This document shows positions 10,226-18,409 of a stretch of 64,000 nt of DNA, piece after piece. Each line of letters starts with the position of its first letter. Positions within the stretch are counted from its first letter, which is position 1. The position numbers and the translations under genes were made by a program. This DNA comes from Pseudomonadota bacterium (GTDB lineage Bacteria; Pseudomonadota; Gammaproteobacteria; Burkholderiales; Burkholderiaceae_C), in NCBI GenBank assembly GCA_018241265.1, contig JAFEEF010000001.1, forward strand, positions 124,001-188,000, written 5' to 3'. Under the pieces are notes generated by a model. It was not told the origin of the DNA. It worked only from the letters and a program-made list of their open reading frames with translations, and did no database searches.

Positions 10226-10244
10226 ATGATTGCTAATCGTTCTT
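10226..10244. promoter_or_regulatory. possible Fur box upstream of bfr
   Basis: ATGATTGCTAATCGTTCTT, about 104 bases before the bfr start, matches 11 of 19 positions of the classical Fur consensus (GATAATGATAATCATTATC). It is AT-rich against a very GC-rich background. It overlaps the last codons of the upstream membrane-protein gene. The match is partial, so this is a candidate only. Confidence 0.4.
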
Positions 10245-10775
10245 GTTTGCAAGGCGATCTGGCGATGCCCCTGCTGCGCCTGTGCCCGGCCGATGACCGT
10301 TCATGCTTTGCTGTACGCCGGTCTTCCGGCGTCCCGAACCTCGGCGCCGGCGTGCGCGCAGACCCCACAGCCGGTGCAGCGCGACCCACACCGGCAGCGC
10401 CAGCCCGGCGATCCAATGGAGCAACGAGACGCGCTGGTGCGCATCCTCGGTGCCGTAGTAGAGCCAGAGGCCACTGACCGCGAGCCACAGCAGCAACGCG
10501 ACCAGCACGGTGCCGCTGCGCCGATTGCGCTGCCGATACCAGCCGGGCCGCGCATGCATCGGCAGGATGCTGCCGACGACGACGAGCGCGGCATAGGCCG
10601 CGATGCCGTGCACGCGCAGGCACCACGCCGCGGCCAGTCGCGATGCGCCCGTGGCGGCGTCGTCCGATCCCCAGGTTGCGACCAGCCAGCCGATGCCGCT
10701 GAGCGTCAGGACCGCCAGCGCGGCATAGAGCGCGAGGCGCTGTCCGCGCGGCAACGCGATCGGCAGCGGCGTCAT
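10233..10775 (-). CDS. four-helix membrane protein, possible b-type cytochrome, linked to apbE
   Basis: A 180-residue membrane protein with about four hydrophobic helices: LALYAALAVLTLSGIGWLVA, an HGIAAYAALVVVGSILP helix, TVLVALLLWLAVSGLWLYYG, and SLLHWIAGLALPVWVALHRLWG. His residues sit in or near several helices (VHGIA, PMHAR, EDAHQR, LLHWIAG, ALHRLW), which would suit two haem-ligand pairs. The C-terminus is a basic, disordered tail. It begins five bases after the apbE stop, so the two are one unit. It resembles the small DUF4405-like cytochrome partners of flavinylated electron-transfer systems, but this is resemblance only. A role in reducing iron for FeoB is inferred. Confidence 0.6.
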   Translation of the reverse strand: MTPLPIALPRGQRLALYAALAVLTLSGIGWLVATWGSDDAATGASRLAAAWCLRVHGIAAYAALVVVGSILPMHARPGWYRQRNRRSGTVLVALLLWLAVSGLWLYYGTEDAHQRVSLLHWIAGLALPVWVALHRLWGLRARRRRGSGRRKTGVQQSMNGHRPGTGAAGASPDRLANKND

Positions 10776-10780
10776 GCCTC

Positions 10781-11737
10781 TCACGCCACGCGCTCGAGGC
10801 GGCCGGAGGCGTCGACCGAGAAGCCCTGCGCGTCGTGCCGGCGCAGCAACGGCGCGGCGTCCGGGCCGAGGATCGCGACGACCTTGGTCAGCGCATCGGC
10901 GATCAGGCATGACGGCGCGACGACCGAGACGGCTCGATCGACCCAGCGCGCGCGCCGACCGCGCACGACGAGCGCGGAGGCGTCTTGATCGCTGGAGCCG
11001 GCGTACGGCCCGGACGTCGCGATGGCGCCATCGGCCAACGCGCCGGCATCGACCAGCACGCCGTCCGGACCGCGCACCGCGATCCGCTGCGGCTCACCCC
11101 CGCGCAGCGCCAGGTCACCGCCGGCGTTGACGCGCACGATGGACAGGCCGGCATCACCCATCGCGGCGACCGCGGCATCGACCGCCGCGCCCTTGGCGAT
11201 GCCGCCGAGGTCGATCCAGATCGGTCGCAGCACGGTCAGGCGGCCGTCGTCTTCGAGACGCAATGCTTCGGCCGCGAGCGCTGCCGTGCCGGGGCAAGAC
11301 ACGGGCGGCATCGGCAAGCGGCCGCGCGCGACCAGTTCGGCGCCGACGCCGACGTCGAAGATGCCGTCGCTTTGCGCCGACAGCGCCAGCGCCGCAGCGA
11401 TCACATGGCGGGTCTCCGGTGCGAGGTCGAGCGTCGCGCCGCGGCGTGCCGCGGCGATCGCCCGGACGTCGCTGCCGGCCTCGTGAAAGCTCATCGCCGC
11501 GTGGTAGCGGGCTACGCAGCCAAACGCCGCATCGGCCGCACGCCGGTAGGCGGGCTCGTCGGTCGTGCAGGCGGCCACTTCGACGATGGTGCCCAGCAAC
11601 GGGCGCGCGCGACGCCGCCAGGAGGCGGCGTTCGCCTCGCGCGGCACCGGCGCGAGGCGCGAGGAACGGCTGTTGATGTCGATCAATGGATGTGGCGATG
11701 CCCGGCGAAGGCGGTCATTGTTGGGGCATTGTTGCAT
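10781..11737 (-). CDS. apbE: FAD:protein FMN transferase
   Basis: A 318-residue ApbE-family enzyme. The conserved start RRARPLLGTIVEV (near residue 35), the Ser/Glu region AAMSFHEAGSDVRA, GIFDVGVGAELV, DLGGIAKGAAVDAA, VNAGGDLALRG, DGAIATSGPYAG and the C-terminal VVAPSCLIADALTKVV (metal/catalytic region) are all visible. ApbE attaches FMN covalently to Thr/Ser of electron-transfer proteins in the periplasm. No obvious signal peptide or lipobox is seen at the chosen ATG; the true start is uncertain because the first 30 residues are not conserved. It is divergent from feoA across a Fur-box palindrome and precedes the small membrane protein by five bases. Confidence 0.85.
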   Translation of the reverse strand: MQQCPNNDRLRRASPHPLIDINSRSSRLAPVPREANAASWRRRARPLLGTIVEVAACTTDEPAYRRAADAAFGCVARYHAAMSFHEAGSDVRAIAAARRGATLDLAPETRHVIAAALALSAQSDGIFDVGVGAELVARGRLPMPPVSCPGTAALAAEALRLEDDGRLTVLRPIWIDLGGIAKGAAVDAAVAAMGDAGLSIVRVNAGGDLALRGGEPQRIAVRGPDGVLVDAGALADGAIATSGPYAGSSDQDASALVVRGRRARWVDRAVSVVAPSCLIADALTKVVAILGPDAAPLLRRHDAQGFSVDASGRLERVA

Positions 11738-11832
11738 TGCGCCCCGCGCGCTTCCGCGCGGCGTGCCGCCGGCCGAGGCGGCTCGCCTATCCACGACGCG
11801 AGTGCTGCTTACGACCGTCGCCAGATCGAAAG

Positions 11833-11853
11833 AAATGAGAGACAATCTCATTT
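11833..11853. promoter_or_regulatory. Fur box between apbE and feoA
   Basis: AAATGAGA-GACAA-TCTCATTT is a perfect 8-bp inverted repeat with a 5-base spacer, in the 163-base gap between divergent apbE and feoA. It fits the TGAGA-N5-TCTCA core of Fur-binding sites and is AT-rich in a GC-rich setting. It lies 48 bases before the feoA start and 96 from the apbE start, so it could repress both units when iron is plentiful. Confidence 0.75.
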
Positions 11854-11900
11854 GCATACCTACTCGTGCTATCCGGCGCCCTCCCGCCCCCTCCCGTCCC

Positions 11901-12152
11901 ATGCTGCTGAACGAATTGCCCAACGGCGCCCGCGCGACGGTCGACCGGCTCGTCGCCGCGTCGCACGAGGTCGACGAAGGCGCGCTGCGCCGCCTGGCCG
12001 AGATCGGCTTCATACCCGGCGAGCCGCTGCAGCTGCTGCGTCGCGGCCCGGGCGGCCGCGAGCCGCTGGCGGTGCTGATCGGCGAGACGATGTTCGGGCT
12101 GCGCCTGCTGGAAGCGCAGTGCATCCGCGTGACGCCCGCGGTGGCGGCCTGA
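11901..12152 (+). CDS. feoA: ferrous iron transport protein A
   Basis: An 83-residue SH3-like protein. It starts MLLNELPNGARATVDRL and has the FeoA pattern RRLAEIGFIPGEPLQLLRRGPGG followed by VLIGETMFGLRLLEAQCIRV. FeoA is a small cytosolic partner needed for FeoB-mediated Fe(II) uptake. The start is the ATG at 11901, 48 bases after the Fur box; the frame is open further upstream but that part crosses the operator. feoB begins four bases after its stop. Confidence 0.93.
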   Translation: MLLNELPNGARATVDRLVAASHEVDEGALRRLAEIGFIPGEPLQLLRRGPGGREPLAVLIGETMFGLRLLEAQCIRVTPAVAA

Positions 12153-12156
12153 CACC

Positions 12157-14067
12157 ATGTCCGCGACGTCGCAGGCCCTGCCGACCACCCAGCCGCCGCT
12201 CTGGAGCGTCGCGCTGGTCGGCAATCCCAATTGCGGCAAGACCGCGCTGTTCAACCTGCTGACCGGTGCGCGCCAAAAGGTCGCCAACTACGCCGGCGTG
12301 ACGGTCGAGCGCAAGGTCGGCCTGGCGAAGCTGCGCAACGGCCGGTCGGTGTCGGTGATCGACCTGCCCGGCGCCTACAGCCTCTCGCCGGCGACGCCCG
12401 ACGAGCAGGTCACGCTCGAGGTCGTGCAAGGCGTGCGCCGCGGCGAGGCGGCGCCGCACGCGATCGTCGCGGTGGTCGACGCGACCAACCTGCGCCTGAA
12501 TCTGCGCCTGGTGCTCGAGCTGAAGCGCCTCGGCAGGCCGATGCTGGTCGCGCTCAACATGGCCGACCTCGCGCGCTCGCAGGGCTTGGCGATCGACGTC
12601 GCGAAGCTGTCGGCCGAGCTCGGCTGTCCGGTCGTCGAGACCGTCGCGGTCAAGCACGACGGCCATGCCGGACTCCTGGCGCTGCTCGAGCGCGAATTCA
12701 GCGGTACCGCGCCGGAACCGGAGTCGATCGCGCCGACCGTCGCGCGCGGCCCCGCGACGACGCCGGCCGACCTGCAGCGCGAAGTACGCCGCATCCTCGC
12801 GATCACCGCACCGCAGGCAGGGCAGTTCCAGCGCTTCCACCACCGCATCGACGGCGTCGTGATGCATCCGGTGTGGGGCCTGGTGCTGCTGGCGGCGATC
12901 CTGTTCCTGATCTTCCAGGCCGTGTTCTCGTGGGCCAACGTGCCGATGGACGCGATCAAGGCCGCGATGGACGGCGCCGGCGCCTGGACCACCGCGCACA
13001 TGCCCGACGGGCCGCTGCGCAGCCTGCTGGTCGACGGCGTGATCGCCGGTGCCGGCAACGTGATCGTCTTCCTGCCGCAGATCCTGATCCTGTTCTTCTT
13101 CATCCTCGTGCTCGAGGATTCGGGCTACCTGCCGCGCGCCGCCTTCCTGCTGGACACGCTGATGGGCAAGGTCGGCCTGTCGGGGCGCGCCTTCATCCCG
13201 CTGCTGTCGAGCTTCGCCTGCGCGATCCCCGGCATCATGGCGACACGCACGATCGCGAACTGGAAGGATCGGCTCGCGACCATCATGATCGCGCCGCTGA
13301 TGACCTGCTCGGCACGGCTGCCGGTCTATGCGCTGCTGATCGGCGCGTTCGTCCCCGAGCGCAGGGTCGGCATCTTCAACCTGCGCGGGCTGACGCTGTT
13401 CGCGCTCTACGTCGCCGGCGTCGTGTCGGCGATGGCGGTCGCCTGGTTCTTCAAGCGCGTCTGGATCAAGAGCCGCTACCAGCCGCTGATGCTCGAGTTG
13501 CCGCCGTACCGCGTGCCTGGCCTGCGCAACCTCGCGCTCGGCCTGTGGGAGCGTGCGGTGATCTTCCTGCGCCGCGTCGGCGGGATCATCTTCTCGTTGA
13601 TGGTGATCCTGTGGTTCCTGTCGAGCTATCCGACGCCGCCGGCCGGCGCCGACCTGAGCCACGTGCCGGCGATCCAGTACAGCTTCGCCGGCATGCTCGG
13701 CCGCGCGCTCGAGCACGTGTTCGCGCCGATCGGCTTCAACTGGCAGATCTCGATCGCGCTGGTGCCGGGCCTCGCGGCGCGCGAGGTCGCGGTCGGCGCG
13801 CTCGGCACCGTCTACTCGATGTCGGCCGCGGGCGATGCCGTCGCCGATGCGCTGTCGCCGGTGATCGCGAAGGACTGGTCGCTCGCGACCGCCTACGCGC
13901 TGCTCGCGTGGTACGTGTTTGCACCGCAGTGCATCTCGACGCTCGCAGTGGTGCGGCGCGAGACCAACTCGTGGCGCTATCCGGTCGCGATGGCGACCTA
14001 CCTGTTCGTGCTGGCGTACGTGGCGGCCTTCGTGACCTACCGCGCCGCGCTTTGGCTGGGAGCCTGA
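12157..14067 (+). CDS. feoB: ferrous iron transporter B
   Basis: A 636-residue inner-membrane Fe(II) transporter. The cytosolic G domain (about 15-175) has G1 VGNPNCGKTALFN (22-33), G3 DLPGAYSL (69-76) and the FeoB-type G4 NMAD (134-137). The membrane part starts near 235 (HPVWGLVLLAAILFLIFQ) and contains the gate motifs LLSSFACAIPGIMATRTI and LMTCSARLPVYALLIGAF and the C-terminal LAAREVAVGALGTVYSM. It is shorter than the roughly 770-residue E. coli protein but in the range of short FeoB proteins of betaproteobacteria. It is the second gene of a Fur-box-preceded feo operon. Confidence 0.96.
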   Translation: MSATSQALPTTQPPLWSVALVGNPNCGKTALFNLLTGARQKVANYAGVTVERKVGLAKLRNGRSVSVIDLPGAYSLSPATPDEQVTLEVVQGVRRGEAAPHAIVAVVDATNLRLNLRLVLELKRLGRPMLVALNMADLARSQGLAIDVAKLSAELGCPVVETVAVKHDGHAGLLALLEREFSGTAPEPESIAPTVARGPATTPADLQREVRRILAITAPQAGQFQRFHHRIDGVVMHPVWGLVLLAAILFLIFQAVFSWANVPMDAIKAAMDGAGAWTTAHMPDGPLRSLLVDGVIAGAGNVIVFLPQILILFFFILVLEDSGYLPRAAFLLDTLMGKVGLSGRAFIPLLSSFACAIPGIMATRTIANWKDRLATIMIAPLMTCSARLPVYALLIGAFVPERRVGIFNLRGLTLFALYVAGVVSAMAVAWFFKRVWIKSRYQPLMLELPPYRVPGLRNLALGLWERAVIFLRRVGGIIFSLMVILWFLSSYPTPPAGADLSHVPAIQYSFAGMLGRALEHVFAPIGFNWQISIALVPGLAAREVAVGALGTVYSMSAAGDAVADALSPVIAKDWSLATAYALLAWYVFAPQCISTLAVVRRETNSWRYPVAMATYLFVLAYVAAFVTYRAALWLGA

Positions 14068-14069
14068 CG

Positions 14070-14342
14070 ATGATGACGCTGCAGGGCTTGTTCGTTGCGC
14101 TGATCGTGGCCGGCTGCTGCGTCTACGCCGCCTGGACGCTCATGCCTTCCGCGGCGCGGCGTACGCTGGCCGGCGCACTGTCGAAGCTGACGCTGCCCGC
14201 GCCGGTCGCGCGCCGGATGGCGAAGGCCGCCACGGCATCGACCGGCTGCGGCTGCGACGGCTGCGATCGCAGCGAAGTCACCCGCCCGGCCATGCCGGCC
14301 GGCACACGGCCCGTCGCCTTCCATCGCCGGGTCGGCCGTTGA
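14070..14342 (+). CDS. FeoB-associated Cys-rich small membrane protein
   Basis: A 90-residue protein starting two bases after the feoB stop, with tandem ATG codons at 14070 and 14073. It has one N-terminal TM (LFVALIVAGCCVYAAWTLM) and then a basic region followed by the Cys cluster TGCGCDGCDRS. This architecture (one helix plus CGCxGC) matches the small FeoB-associated proteins often encoded third in feo operons in place of FeoC. The Cys cluster could bind iron; that is inference. It ends 18 bases before the convergent ispH gene. Confidence 0.75.
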   Translation: MMTLQGLFVALIVAGCCVYAAWTLMPSAARRTLAGALSKLTLPAPVARRMAKAATASTGCGCDGCDRSEVTRPAMPAGTRPVAFHRRVGR

Positions 14343-14360
14343 GGCCTCCCGGCACGCGCC

Positions 14361-15326
14361 TCACTCCGGCGCTCGCCCCATCGCCTTGTCGCCCAGCCCC
14401 TTGGGCAGCGGGAAGTGCGTCTTCTCCTCGACGCCCGCCAGGCTGCGGACCGATACCGCGCCCAATGCGCGCAGCCGCTCGATCACCTGCTTGACGACCG
14501 CCTCCGGCGCCGACGCGCCTGCCGTCAGGCCGACACGGCGCTTGCCGTTCAGCCACTCGACCCGAAGATCATCGGGACCATCGACCATGTAGGCGTGCGT
14601 ACCGAGCCGCTCGGCGAGCTCGCGCAGGCGGTTGCTGTTCGAGCTCGTCGGGCTGCCGACGACGATCAGCACGTCGACGCCGGGCGCGAGCAGCTTGACG
14701 GCATCCTGGCGGTTCTGCGTGGCGTAGCAGATGTCCTGCTGCTTCGGCTGGCGCACCTGCGGGTAGCGGCGCTTCACCGCCGCGAGGATCTCGGCCGCAT
14801 CGTCGACCGACAGCGTCGTCTGCGTGACGACCGCCAGGCGCGTGGCCGGATCGAGCGTCAGCCGCTCGACGTCGGCCACGTCCTCGACGAGATGGATGCC
14901 CTCGCTGAGCTGACCCATCGTGCCCTCGACCTCGGGATGGCCCTTGTGGCCGATCATCACGAACTGGTAGCCCTCGCGGTGCAGCTTCGCGACCTCGACG
15001 TGCACCTTGGTGACGAGCGGACAGGTCGCGTCGAACACCGAGAAGCCGCGCGCGTCGGCGTCGCGCCGCACCGCCTGAGAGACGCCGTGCGCGCTGAACA
15101 CCAGCGTCGCGCCCACAGGCACTTCGGCCAGGTCCTCGATGAAGATCGCGCCCTTGGCCTTCAGGTCGTTGACGACATAGGTGTTGTGGACGATCTCGTG
15201 ACGCACGTAGATCGGCGCGCCGAATTTCGCGAGCGCGCGCTCGACGATCTCGATCGCGCGGTCGACGCCGGCACAGAAACCGCGCGGCTCGGCCAGCACG
15301 ATCTCTGCGAGCTTCTCGTTCGTCAT
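14361..15326 (-). CDS. ispH: 4-hydroxy-3-methylbut-2-enyl diphosphate reductase
   Basis: A 321-residue [4Fe-4S] enzyme making IPP and DMAPP in the last step of the MEP isoprenoid pathway. The three cluster cysteines are in [24 protein letters not shown] and [12 protein letters not shown]; other landmarks are the active-site His/Glu region [41 protein letters not shown] and LTAGASAPE. The ATG at 15326 is chosen; a GTG at 15332 that overlaps the fkpB stop (GTGA) is an alternative. It is co-transcribed with fkpB, as in E. coli. Confidence 0.96.
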   Translation of the reverse strand: MTNEKLAEIVLAEPRGFCAGVDRAIEIVERALAKFGAPIYVRHEIVHNTYVVNDLKAKGAIFIEDLAEVPVGATLVFSAHGVSQAVRRDADARGFSVFDATCPLVTKVHVEVAKLHREGYQFVMIGHKGHPEVEGTMGQLSEGIHLVEDVADVERLTLDPATRLAVVTQTTLSVDDAAEILAAVKRRYPQVRQPKQQDICYATQNRQDAVKLLAPGVDVLIVVGSPTSSNSNRLRELAERLGTHAYMVDGPDDLRVEWLNGKRRVGLTAGASAPEAVVKQVIERLRALGAVSVRSLAGVEEKTHFPLPKGLGDKAMGRAPE

Positions 15327-15328
15327 CG

Positions 15329-15778
15329 TCACAGCACTCCGATCAGTTCGACTTCGAAGGTCACCGGGCGACCTGCGAGCGGATGGTTGAAGTCGACCAG
15401 CAGCGAGCGGTCGGCGCCGACGTCGCGCACCACGCCGGCATAGCTCGCCGCGCCGTCGGGCGCCGGGAACTGCACGACGTCGCCGACCGCATAGTCCTCG
15501 TCCGGATCGCCGTAGCGTTCGAGCATCGCGCGGGCGACGCGCTGCACCAGCTCGGGATTGCGCTCGCCGAACGCCTCGCCGGCAGCGAGCTCGAACGAGC
15601 GCCGCGTGCCTTCGGCCAGGCCGAGCAGGCGCTCTTCCATCGCCGGCGCGAGCGACCCTGCGCCGATCGCCAAGGTCGCGGGCTTGCGGTCGCGAAACGT
15701 GTTGATGAGGTCGTCGCCGTCCGGCCCCGCGAGGCGGTAGTGCAAGGTGAGGAACGACCCGGGGCGTACGTGGTTCAA
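15329..15778 (-). CDS. fkpB: FKBP-type peptidyl-prolyl cis-trans isomerase (SlpA/FkpB type)
   Basis: A 149-residue SlpA-type FKBP, the same length as E. coli FkpB. The FKBP half ([48 protein letters not shown]) is interrupted by the inserted-flap domain ([13 protein letters not shown]), and the C-terminus ([18 protein letters not shown]) is the family signature. The start is read as a TTG at 15778 because GGGAAGG lies 5-6 bases before it; a GTG at 15808 is an alternative. The stop overlaps the alternative GTG start of ispH. It is a cytoplasmic folding helper. Confidence 0.88.
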   Translation of the reverse strand: MNHVRPGSFLTLHYRLAGPDGDDLINTFRDRKPATLAIGAGSLAPAMEERLLGLAEGTRRSFELAAGEAFGERNPELVQRVARAMLERYGDPDEDYAVGDVVQFPAPDGAASYAGVVRDVGADRSLLVDFNHPLAGRPVTFEVELIGVL

Positions 15779-15862
15779 AAGCGCCTTCCCGGTTTGAGGG
15801 GCAGGCACTGCACGGCGCTGCCGATAGACTGGCCGCGATTTTACCGAGTCGATCCGCTGAAC

Positions 15863-16537
15863 ATGGCGCTGAAGGACATCCCGAGCGACGCGCGGCCGCG
15901 CGAGCGGCTGCTGGCGCTCGGCCCGGCGGCGCTCGCCGATGCCGAGCTGATCGCGCTGCTGCTGCGCACCGGCCGGCCCGGGATCACGGTGTTGCAGTTC
16001 GCGCAGCAGCTCCTCGATGCGTTCGGCGGACTCGCCGGCCTGCTGCATGCCGAGGCCGGCGACCTGAAGCGCGTCAAGGGCCTCGGTCCCGCCAAGCGCG
16101 CCGAGATCAGCGCGGTGATGGAACTGGCACGCCGCACGCTTCGCCAGCCGCTCGCCGAAGCGGCGGTATTCGCCGACCCGGCAGCCGTCAAGGCCTACCT
16201 GCAGCTCCAGTTGGGCGGCTACCGCCACGAGGTCTTCGCGGTGCTGTTCCTCGATGCGCAGATGCGCCTCTTGCGCCTCGAGGAGATGTTCCGCGGCACG
16301 CTCACGCAGACCAGCGTGTATCCGCGCGAGGTGGTGCGCCGCGCGCTCGAACTGCATGCGGCGGGCGTGATCCTGGCGCACAACCATCCGTCCGGCGCCG
16401 CCGAGCCGTCGAAGGCGGACGAGTTCCTGACGCAGGCGCTGAAGAGCGCGCTGGCGCTGATCGACGTGCGCGTACTCGACCATTTCGTCGTCGGACGCGG
16501 CCAAGTCGTGTCGTTCGTCGACCGCGGGCTGCTCTGA
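15863..16537 (+). CDS. radC: RadC-family JAB-domain protein
   Basis: A 224-residue protein. It starts [20 protein letters not shown], has a helix-hairpin-helix like part ([21 protein letters not shown]) and a C-terminal JAB/MPN domain with [18 protein letters not shown], the metal motif HNHPSG, Asp in [11 protein letters not shown], and VLDHFVVG. The family was named for DNA repair, but its real role is unsettled. It is divergent from fkpB, with starts 84 bases apart. The downstream Smr gene begins one base after its stop. Confidence 0.93.
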   Translation: MALKDIPSDARPRERLLALGPAALADAELIALLLRTGRPGITVLQFAQQLLDAFGGLAGLLHAEAGDLKRVKGLGPAKRAEISAVMELARRTLRQPLAEAAVFADPAAVKAYLQLQLGGYRHEVFAVLFLDAQMRLLRLEEMFRGTLTQTSVYPREVVRRALELHAAGVILAHNHPSGAAEPSKADEFLTQALKSALALIDVRVLDHFVVGRGQVVSFVDRGLL

Positions 16538-16538
16538 A

Positions 16539-17171
16539 GTGAAGATCGTCCACAGCCTCGCCGAACTTGCCGCGCTGAAGAAGGCGATGCACGAAGAGCG
16601 CCGCGCCGCCGAGGCGAAGGCCGAGCGATTGCGCATCGAGCAGCGCGAGCGCAACCTGTTCGTGCTCGCGGTCGGCGACGTCGTGCCGCTGCGGCGCCGT
16701 GCCGTACCGCCGCCCGATCGCCCGAAGCCGAGCGCCATACCGCAGCAGCGCGAGCGCGACGAGGCGCGCGTGCTCGAAGAGGCGATCTCCGACGAGTTCG
16801 ATGTCGAGTCGCTGCTCGAGACCGACGACACCTTGTCGTTCCGGCGCCGCGGCATCGGCGCCGACGTCGTGCGCAAGCTGCGCCGCGGGGTCTGGGCGAT
16901 CCAGGCACAGCTCGACCTGCACGGTCTGCGCCGCGACGAGGCACGCGCGCGGCTCAACGCCTTCCTGCACGATGCCGAACGGGCCGGCTTGCGCTGCGTG
17001 CGCATCGTGCACGGCAAGGGCAACGGCTCGCCCGGCCGCACGCCGGTGCTGAAGGACAAGGTGCGGGCCTGGCTGGTGCAGAGCCGTCAGGTGCTCGCCT
17101 ATGTACAGGCGCGCGCCGACGAGGGCGGGCACGGCGCGCTGGTCGTGCTGCTGCGGCCGACGCGCGCCTGA
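16539..17171 (+). CDS. Smr-domain protein
   Basis: A 210-residue protein starting at a GTG one base after the radC stop. The N-terminal half is charged and coiled-coil like (LKKAMHEERRAAEAKAERLRI), followed by an acidic linker. The C-terminal Smr domain (about 120-210) carries the family motifs LDLHGLRRDEARARLNAFL and CVRIVHGKGNGSPGRTPVLK, the H-G-K-G signature. Smr domains act as nicking nucleases or RNA endonucleases. The tight coupling to radC suggests shared translation control. Confidence 0.88.
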   Translation: MKIVHSLAELAALKKAMHEERRAAEAKAERLRIEQRERNLFVLAVGDVVPLRRRAVPPPDRPKPSAIPQQRERDEARVLEEAISDEFDVESLLETDDTLSFRRRGIGADVVRKLRRGVWAIQAQLDLHGLRRDEARARLNAFLHDAERAGLRCVRIVHGKGNGSPGRTPVLKDKVRAWLVQSRQVLAYVQARADEGGHGALVVLLRPTRA

Positions 17172-17181
17172 CCTTCGACGC

Positions 17182-17565
17182 TCAAGCGCCGGCGCGGTTG
17201 CGCATCCAATCGGCGGTCTTGAAGAACGCCTCGGCGAGACCCTGCGCGTCGCCCTCTTCGATGCCGCGCTCATGCATCGCCTGGCGCATGCAGGCCATCC
17301 ACTGGTCGCGTTCGCGCACGCCGATCGAAAACGGCAGGTGGCGCGCGCGCAGCATGGGATGGCCGAACCGATCGGTGTAGTGCGCCGGCCCGCCGAGCCA
17401 GCCGCAAAGGAACCAGTAGAGCTTGTCGCGCGAGCCGTCGAGCGTGGTCGGATGCAGCGCGCGCAGCGCCGCATAGGCCGGCTCGAGGTCCATCAGGTCG
17501 TAGAAGCGGTCGACCAGCGCACGCACCGCGGGCTCGCCGCCGAGCTGTTCGTAGGGAGTCGTCAT
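17182..17565 (-). CDS. group II truncated haemoglobin
   Basis: A 127-residue trHbO-type globin. It begins TPYEQLGGEPAVRALVDRFYDLM and has the distal-pocket Tyr (FYDLM), ALHP, KLYWFLCGWLGGP with the Trp of group II, YTDRFGHPMLRARHLPF with the proximal His region, and ERDQWMACMRQAM. These proteins bind oxygen or NO and may protect respiration. It is convergent with the smr gene (10 bases between stops) and upstream of no obvious partner. Confidence 0.9.
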   Translation of the reverse strand: MTTPYEQLGGEPAVRALVDRFYDLMDLEPAYAALRALHPTTLDGSRDKLYWFLCGWLGGPAHYTDRFGHPMLRARHLPFSIGVRERDQWMACMRQAMHERGIEEGDAQGLAEAFFKTADWMRNRAGA

Positions 17566-17626
17566 AGGCGGATTTTCGCCGCTTTCGAGACGAGCTCGCC
17601 TCGCGAACGAACCGTGCGCAGCGCAG

Positions 17627-18409
17627 TCAGCCGATCAGCTTCGTCGCGATCTGCGTGATCGCCTGCGCCGCTGCCGATCCGGGCAAGGCCTGCATCAGCA
17701 GCTCGCGCCGCTGCACCGCTTCGCGCACGCTCGGATCGACGGGAATCTCGCCGAGCAAGTCGAGCTTGACTGCCGCGCCGGCGAGCTGCGGCGACACGTA
17801 CCGGTCGACGACGAGCTGGAGCTGGCCGCGCACCGCGCGACCTTCGCCCGGGCGCCCCGACTGGTTGACGACCATGCGGATCTGCTGGCGTGCGTATTGC
17901 GTCGCGAGCACCTTGATGGTCGCGTAGGCATCGGTCATCGACGTGGGCTCGGGCGTCGCGACGATCAGCACCTCGTCGGCCAGCGATACCGCATACAGCA
18001 CGACGTCGGAGATGCCGGCGCCGGTGTCGATCAGGATGCGGTCGTAGCGCGGCTTGACGCGCTCGAGGATGCCGACGAGCTGCTCGCGCACCTCGGGCGT
18101 CAGCCGCGAATATTCGACCAGCCCGGAGCCGGCGAGCAGCACCGAGAAGCCGCCCGGCGCCGGCAGGATCGCCTCGTCCAGATCGGCCTTGCCGGTGAAC
18201 ACGTCGTGCAGCGTGATCTTCGGATAGAGGTTCAGCACCACGTCGAGGTTGGCGAGGCCGAGGTCGGCATCGAGCACGAGGACGCGCTCGCCTTGGCGTG
18301 CGAGGGCCGCGGCCAGGTTGGCCGACAGCATGGTCTTGCCCACGCCGCCCTTGCCGCTCGTGACGGCAAGGCTCCGCGCGCGCGGGCCGGGGCTCGCGGA
18401 TAGGCTCAT
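17627..18409 (-). CDS. FlhG/MinD-like ParA-family ATPase
   Basis: A 260-residue deviant-Walker ATPase. It has the KGGVGKT motif (TSGKGGVGKTMLSANLAAAL, about 18-37), Walker B-like VLVLDADLGLANLDVVLNL, RILIDTGAGISDVVLYAV and PTSMTDAYATIKVL. The DTGAGIS pattern is typical of FlhG/FleN, which sets flagellar number and placement. The nearby che genes fit a motility role, though no flhF or flhA is present in the window. Its ATG overlaps the TGA of the upstream GGDEF gene (ATGA), so the two are translationally coupled. Confidence 0.82.
   Translation of the reverse strand: MSLSASPGPRARSLAVTSGKGGVGKTMLSANLAAALARQGERVLVLDADLGLANLDVVLNLYPKITLHDVFTGKADLDEAILPAPGGFSVLLAGSGLVEYSRLTPEVREQLVGILERVKPRYDRILIDTGAGISDVVLYAVSLADEVLIVATPEPTSMTDAYATIKVLATQYARQQIRMVVNQSGRPGEGRAVRGQLQLVVDRYVSPQLAGAAVKLDLLGEIPVDPSVREAVQRRELLMQALPGSAAAQAITQIATKLIG

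Noticed and set aside
12010-13716. Long open frame on the minus strand across feoB
   Set aside because: It is Arg/Asp/His-rich, has no family features and lies wholly opposite a clear feoB; such frames are expected in GC-rich DNA with G/C-ending codons.
15808-15810. GTG considered as the fkpB start
   Set aside because: The TTG at 15778 has GGGAAGG at proper spacing and gives exactly the usual family length; the GTG has no such site.
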